A stretch of 64,000 nt of DNA, taken from positions 62,001-126,000 of the forward strand of contig NZ_QFOB01000002.1 in the NCBI RefSeq assembly GCF_003248515.1. Direction: 5' to 3'. A program made the translations under genes and the position numbers. The DNA is from Sphingomonas sp. (GTDB lineage: Bacteria > Pseudomonadota > Alphaproteobacteria > Sphingomonadales > Sphingomonadaceae). This document shows, piece after piece, positions 62,273 through 64,000 of this stretch; positions within the stretch are counted from its first letter, which is position 1, and every line of letters starts with the position of its first letter. The notes beneath the pieces were generated by a model. The model did not search any database. It was not told the origin of the DNA and saw nothing but the letters and a program-made list of their open reading frames with translations.

Positions 62273-63646
62273 ATGGCGCGCTGGAATGGTTCTACCGAGA
62301 CACCGGCCAGGCGACGAGGCCTTGCTAACAGGCATTTGCAGTTCATGGCGCTCGGCGGCGCGATCGGCGCCGGCCTGTTTCTGGGGTCAGGTGGGGGGAT
62401 AGCAACAGCCGGCCCGGCGATATTGATTGCTTACGCCTTGTGCGGGGTCATGGTCTTCCTCATCATGCGGGCGCTTGGCGAACTGGCCATCGCCGACCCG
62501 GCGCGCGGATCGTTCAGCAGCTATGCCGAAATTTATCTCGGTCCTTTTGCCGGATTCATGACCGGCTGGAGCTATTGGGCGAACTGGATGCTCGCGGGCG
62601 CCGCGGAGATCACCGCTGTCGGGATATTCGCGAAATTCTGGTTCCCCGATTTACCGCAATGGCTCCCGTCGCTGGTCGCTCTGCTCGCCGTCTATGCGAT
62701 CAATCTACGCGGCGTCCGCTTGTTCGGCGAACTCGAATTCATCATCTCGCTCCTGAAGGTGATGGCGATCCTGGGCATCATCACCTTGGGTCTGGTCATC
62801 CTGTTCACACCGGGTCTGGCGGCGCGCCACCATGCCGGTATAGGCAATCTTCTGGGATCGGGCGGCATCCTGCCGCATGGACTTATCGGGCTCGTCGCGG
62901 TGCTGCCTGCTGCCCTGTTCGCCTATGGCGGCGTCGAAGTGATCGGCCTGGCCGCAGCCGAAACCGAGCAGCCCGAACGATCGCTGCCCCGCGCGATTAA
63001 CGGCGTCATCCTTCGCATCCTGGTCTTTTATGTTGGCGCCCTCGCGATCGTGATGACCATCATGCCCTGGACACGCTTTTCCGCTGGAAGCAGCCCGTTC
63101 ATCGACATGCTTCAGCATGTCGGGTTCGGCCAGGCCGCCGCGGTGGTTAACCTGATCGTCATTTCGGCTGTACTTTCGTCTTGCAATACAGGCCTGTTCG
63201 CGATGGGCCGCATGCTGGCGTCGCTGGCGGAGCGGCATCACGCGCCAGCATGGCTTGCCCGCACCGGACCAGCCGGCCTTCCCGTCACGGCGATTTCCGT
63301 GTCGGCTGGCGCCTTGCTCGTCACGGTATTCCTCAACTGGCTTATTCCGGACCGCATCTTCGGCGCGATCATCGCGACGGTTGCCCTGTTGCTGCTGTCG
63401 GTTTGGGCACTGATTATCCTGTCGCATTGGGCCTATCGGCGCGCGCATCGGGGCACCCGACCAGCTCGACGTTTCGTCATGCCGTTATTTCCCTGGTCCA
63501 GTACGATTGTCCTGATGTTCATCGCCCTGACTGTGGCGTTGCTGGCTGCCAGAAAGGAAATGTGGCCGACCTTCGCGCTGGTCCTCCTCTGGTATGCTTT
63601 GCTCGCGCTCGCATGGCATCGAATGCGGCGCCCGAACAGGGGCTGA
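62273..63646 (+). CDS. Amino acid permease (APC superfamily)
   Basis: A 457-residue inner membrane permease with about twelve helices. The signature HLQFMALGGAIGAGLFLGSGGGI is helix 1 of the amino acid transporter (AAT) group; GPAILIAYALCGVMVFLIMRALGEL and SYWANWMLAGAAEITAVGIF follow, and FAYGGVEVIGLAAAETEQPE is helix 6. It probably imports an amino acid (aromatic or related) released by the cluster's hydrolases. ATG 62273 is used; a TTG at 62267 has the better spaced AGGGGAG. Confidence 0.9.
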   Translation: MARWNGSTETPARRRGLANRHLQFMALGGAIGAGLFLGSGGGIATAGPAILIAYALCGVMVFLIMRALGELAIADPARGSFSSYAEIYLGPFAGFMTGWSYWANWMLAGAAEITAVGIFAKFWFPDLPQWLPSLVALLAVYAINLRGVRLFGELEFIISLLKVMAILGIITLGLVILFTPGLAARHHAGIGNLLGSGGILPHGLIGLVAVLPAALFAYGGVEVIGLAAAETEQPERSLPRAINGVILRILVFYVGALAIVMTIMPWTRFSAGSSPFIDMLQHVGFGQAAAVVNLIVISAVLSSCNTGLFAMGRMLASLAERHHAPAWLARTGPAGLPVTAISVSAGALLVTVFLNWLIPDRIFGAIIATVALLLLSVWALIILSHWAYRRAHRGTRPARRFVMPLFPWSSTIVLMFIALTVALLAARKEMWPTFALVLLWYALLALAWHRMRRPNRG

Positions 63647-63755
63647 TCTGTATCGGAGCGGAGTGCAATACACCTCCCGACAATCAACTCGGCGTGTGTA
63701 TGCTGCCTGCCAAGTTTTCCTTTTATCCAAAGCGAAAGCAACTGGGGAAGACAGC

Positions 63756-64000
63756 GTGAATGTGTTTCGTGACATTGCGGACAGGGCGACATTGGAACGG
63801 GAATATTCGCCCAGTTCCTGTATCGACAATCTGCCGGAAATATTGGCTGACTATAGCCGAATGAGCCAAGGGGTGCGCCACAACACACCCGCCTATCGAA
63901 CCCTATATTATGGGCCGGATCAAGATGAGTGCCTGGATATCTTTCCCTGTGCTTCGGCACTTGAGGGAGAGCCGCGACCAGTGATGATTTTTATACATGG
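63756..64000 (+). CDS. Alpha/beta hydrolase, arylformamidase (kynurenine formamidase)-like, partial
   Basis: The visible 81 residues begin from a GTG with GGGGAAG before it. REYSPSSCIDNLPEILADYS, YRTLYYGPDQDECLDIFPCA and the break at VMIFIHG match the N-terminus and oxyanion-hole strand of KynB/AFMID-type esterases. Such enzymes deformylate N-formylkynurenine or hydrolyse aryl amides/esters. The catalytic residues lie beyond the right edge. Together with the amino acid permease it hints at an amino-acid-derived aromatic substrate. Confidence 0.75.
   Translation, partial: MNVFRDIADRATLEREYSPSSCIDNLPEILADYSRMSQGVRHNTPAYRTLYYGPDQDECLDIFPCASALEGEPRPVMIFIH

Noticed and set aside
47404..64000. Right attachment site of the tRNA-Ser element
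   Set aside because: By eye no copy of the tRNA 3' end (for example GGTTCGAATCCC with CTCCGCCA) was seen; an alignment could still find a diverged copy.

Overview
The window looks like part of a Sphingomonadaceae chromosome (Sphingomonas/Sphingobium-type alphaproteobacterium). The evidence is high GC, alphaproteobacterial small families (DUF6456, DUF6481, UbiK/BMFP), a cydABX/cydDC locus driven by an FNR-type regulator, and large TonB-dependent receptors beside aromatic-acid-type transport genes. No database search was possible; family names rest on motifs and recognisable sequence.

1-25 kb, core chromosome. proC (cut by the left edge)-ybjN, ubiK, a DUF6456-tlyA pair, an XRE regulator, tRNA-Val(TAC), a MarR-like regulator, a hemerythrin, an Mth938-like protein and a GNAT enzyme. 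From 7 to 17 kb lies a micro-oxic/anaerobic block: hemN, ompW, a second hemerythrin-like gene, an Fnr with the 4Fe-4S cysteines, cydABX and cydDC. Four TTGAT-N4-ATCAA-type boxes sit in the intergenic spaces, two of them perfect. One box faces a gene-free stretch of three consecutive hairpins ending in a strong terminator, a candidate FNR-linked small RNA. Then come an alpha/beta hydrolase, a spermidine-synthase-like methyltransferase-fold protein, DUF6481, a YhiN-type flavoprotein, a GH130 phosphorylase, an OmpR-type response regulator, an intradiol-dioxygenase-like lipoprotein and a cyclophilin.

25-47.4 kb, integrative element. tRNA-Ser(GGA) is followed at once by a P4-type tyrosine integrase. 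The cargo is rich in defence genes. A leftward three-gene operon encodes an AlbA_2/Schlafen-like protein and two different proteins with HEPN-type RX4H motifs (one TIGR02391/Ymh). Divergent from it is a Hachiman-like pair (HamA DUF1837 nuclease plus HamB helicase), whose helicase gene is cut by an IS5-family element with CTAG target duplications. Beyond lie small island genes, an mqsRA toxin-antitoxin pair with a readable promoter and operator, and a possible nuclease gene. A complete-looking trbBCDEJKLFGI mating-pair operon follows, then a small gene and a divergent XRE regulator. No relaxase, coupling protein or right attachment site was found.

47.4-64 kb, accessory metabolism. A LysR gene is followed by about 1 kb of degraded sequence holding a 141-bp MITE. 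Then comes a putative catabolic cluster: secreted amidohydrolase, two TonB-dependent receptors, FMN alpha-hydroxy-acid dehydrogenase, AraC regulator, AAHS-type MFS transporter, ketopantoate-reductase-like enzyme, class II aldolase, MarR regulator, amino-acid permease and an arylformamidase-like hydrolase cut by the right edge. A shared CACGTG palindrome precedes the second receptor and the MFS gene, and a separate overlapping palindrome lies between the aldolase and marR. The substrate is unknown; uptake of an amide- or amino-acid-linked aromatic compound is a reasonable guess.
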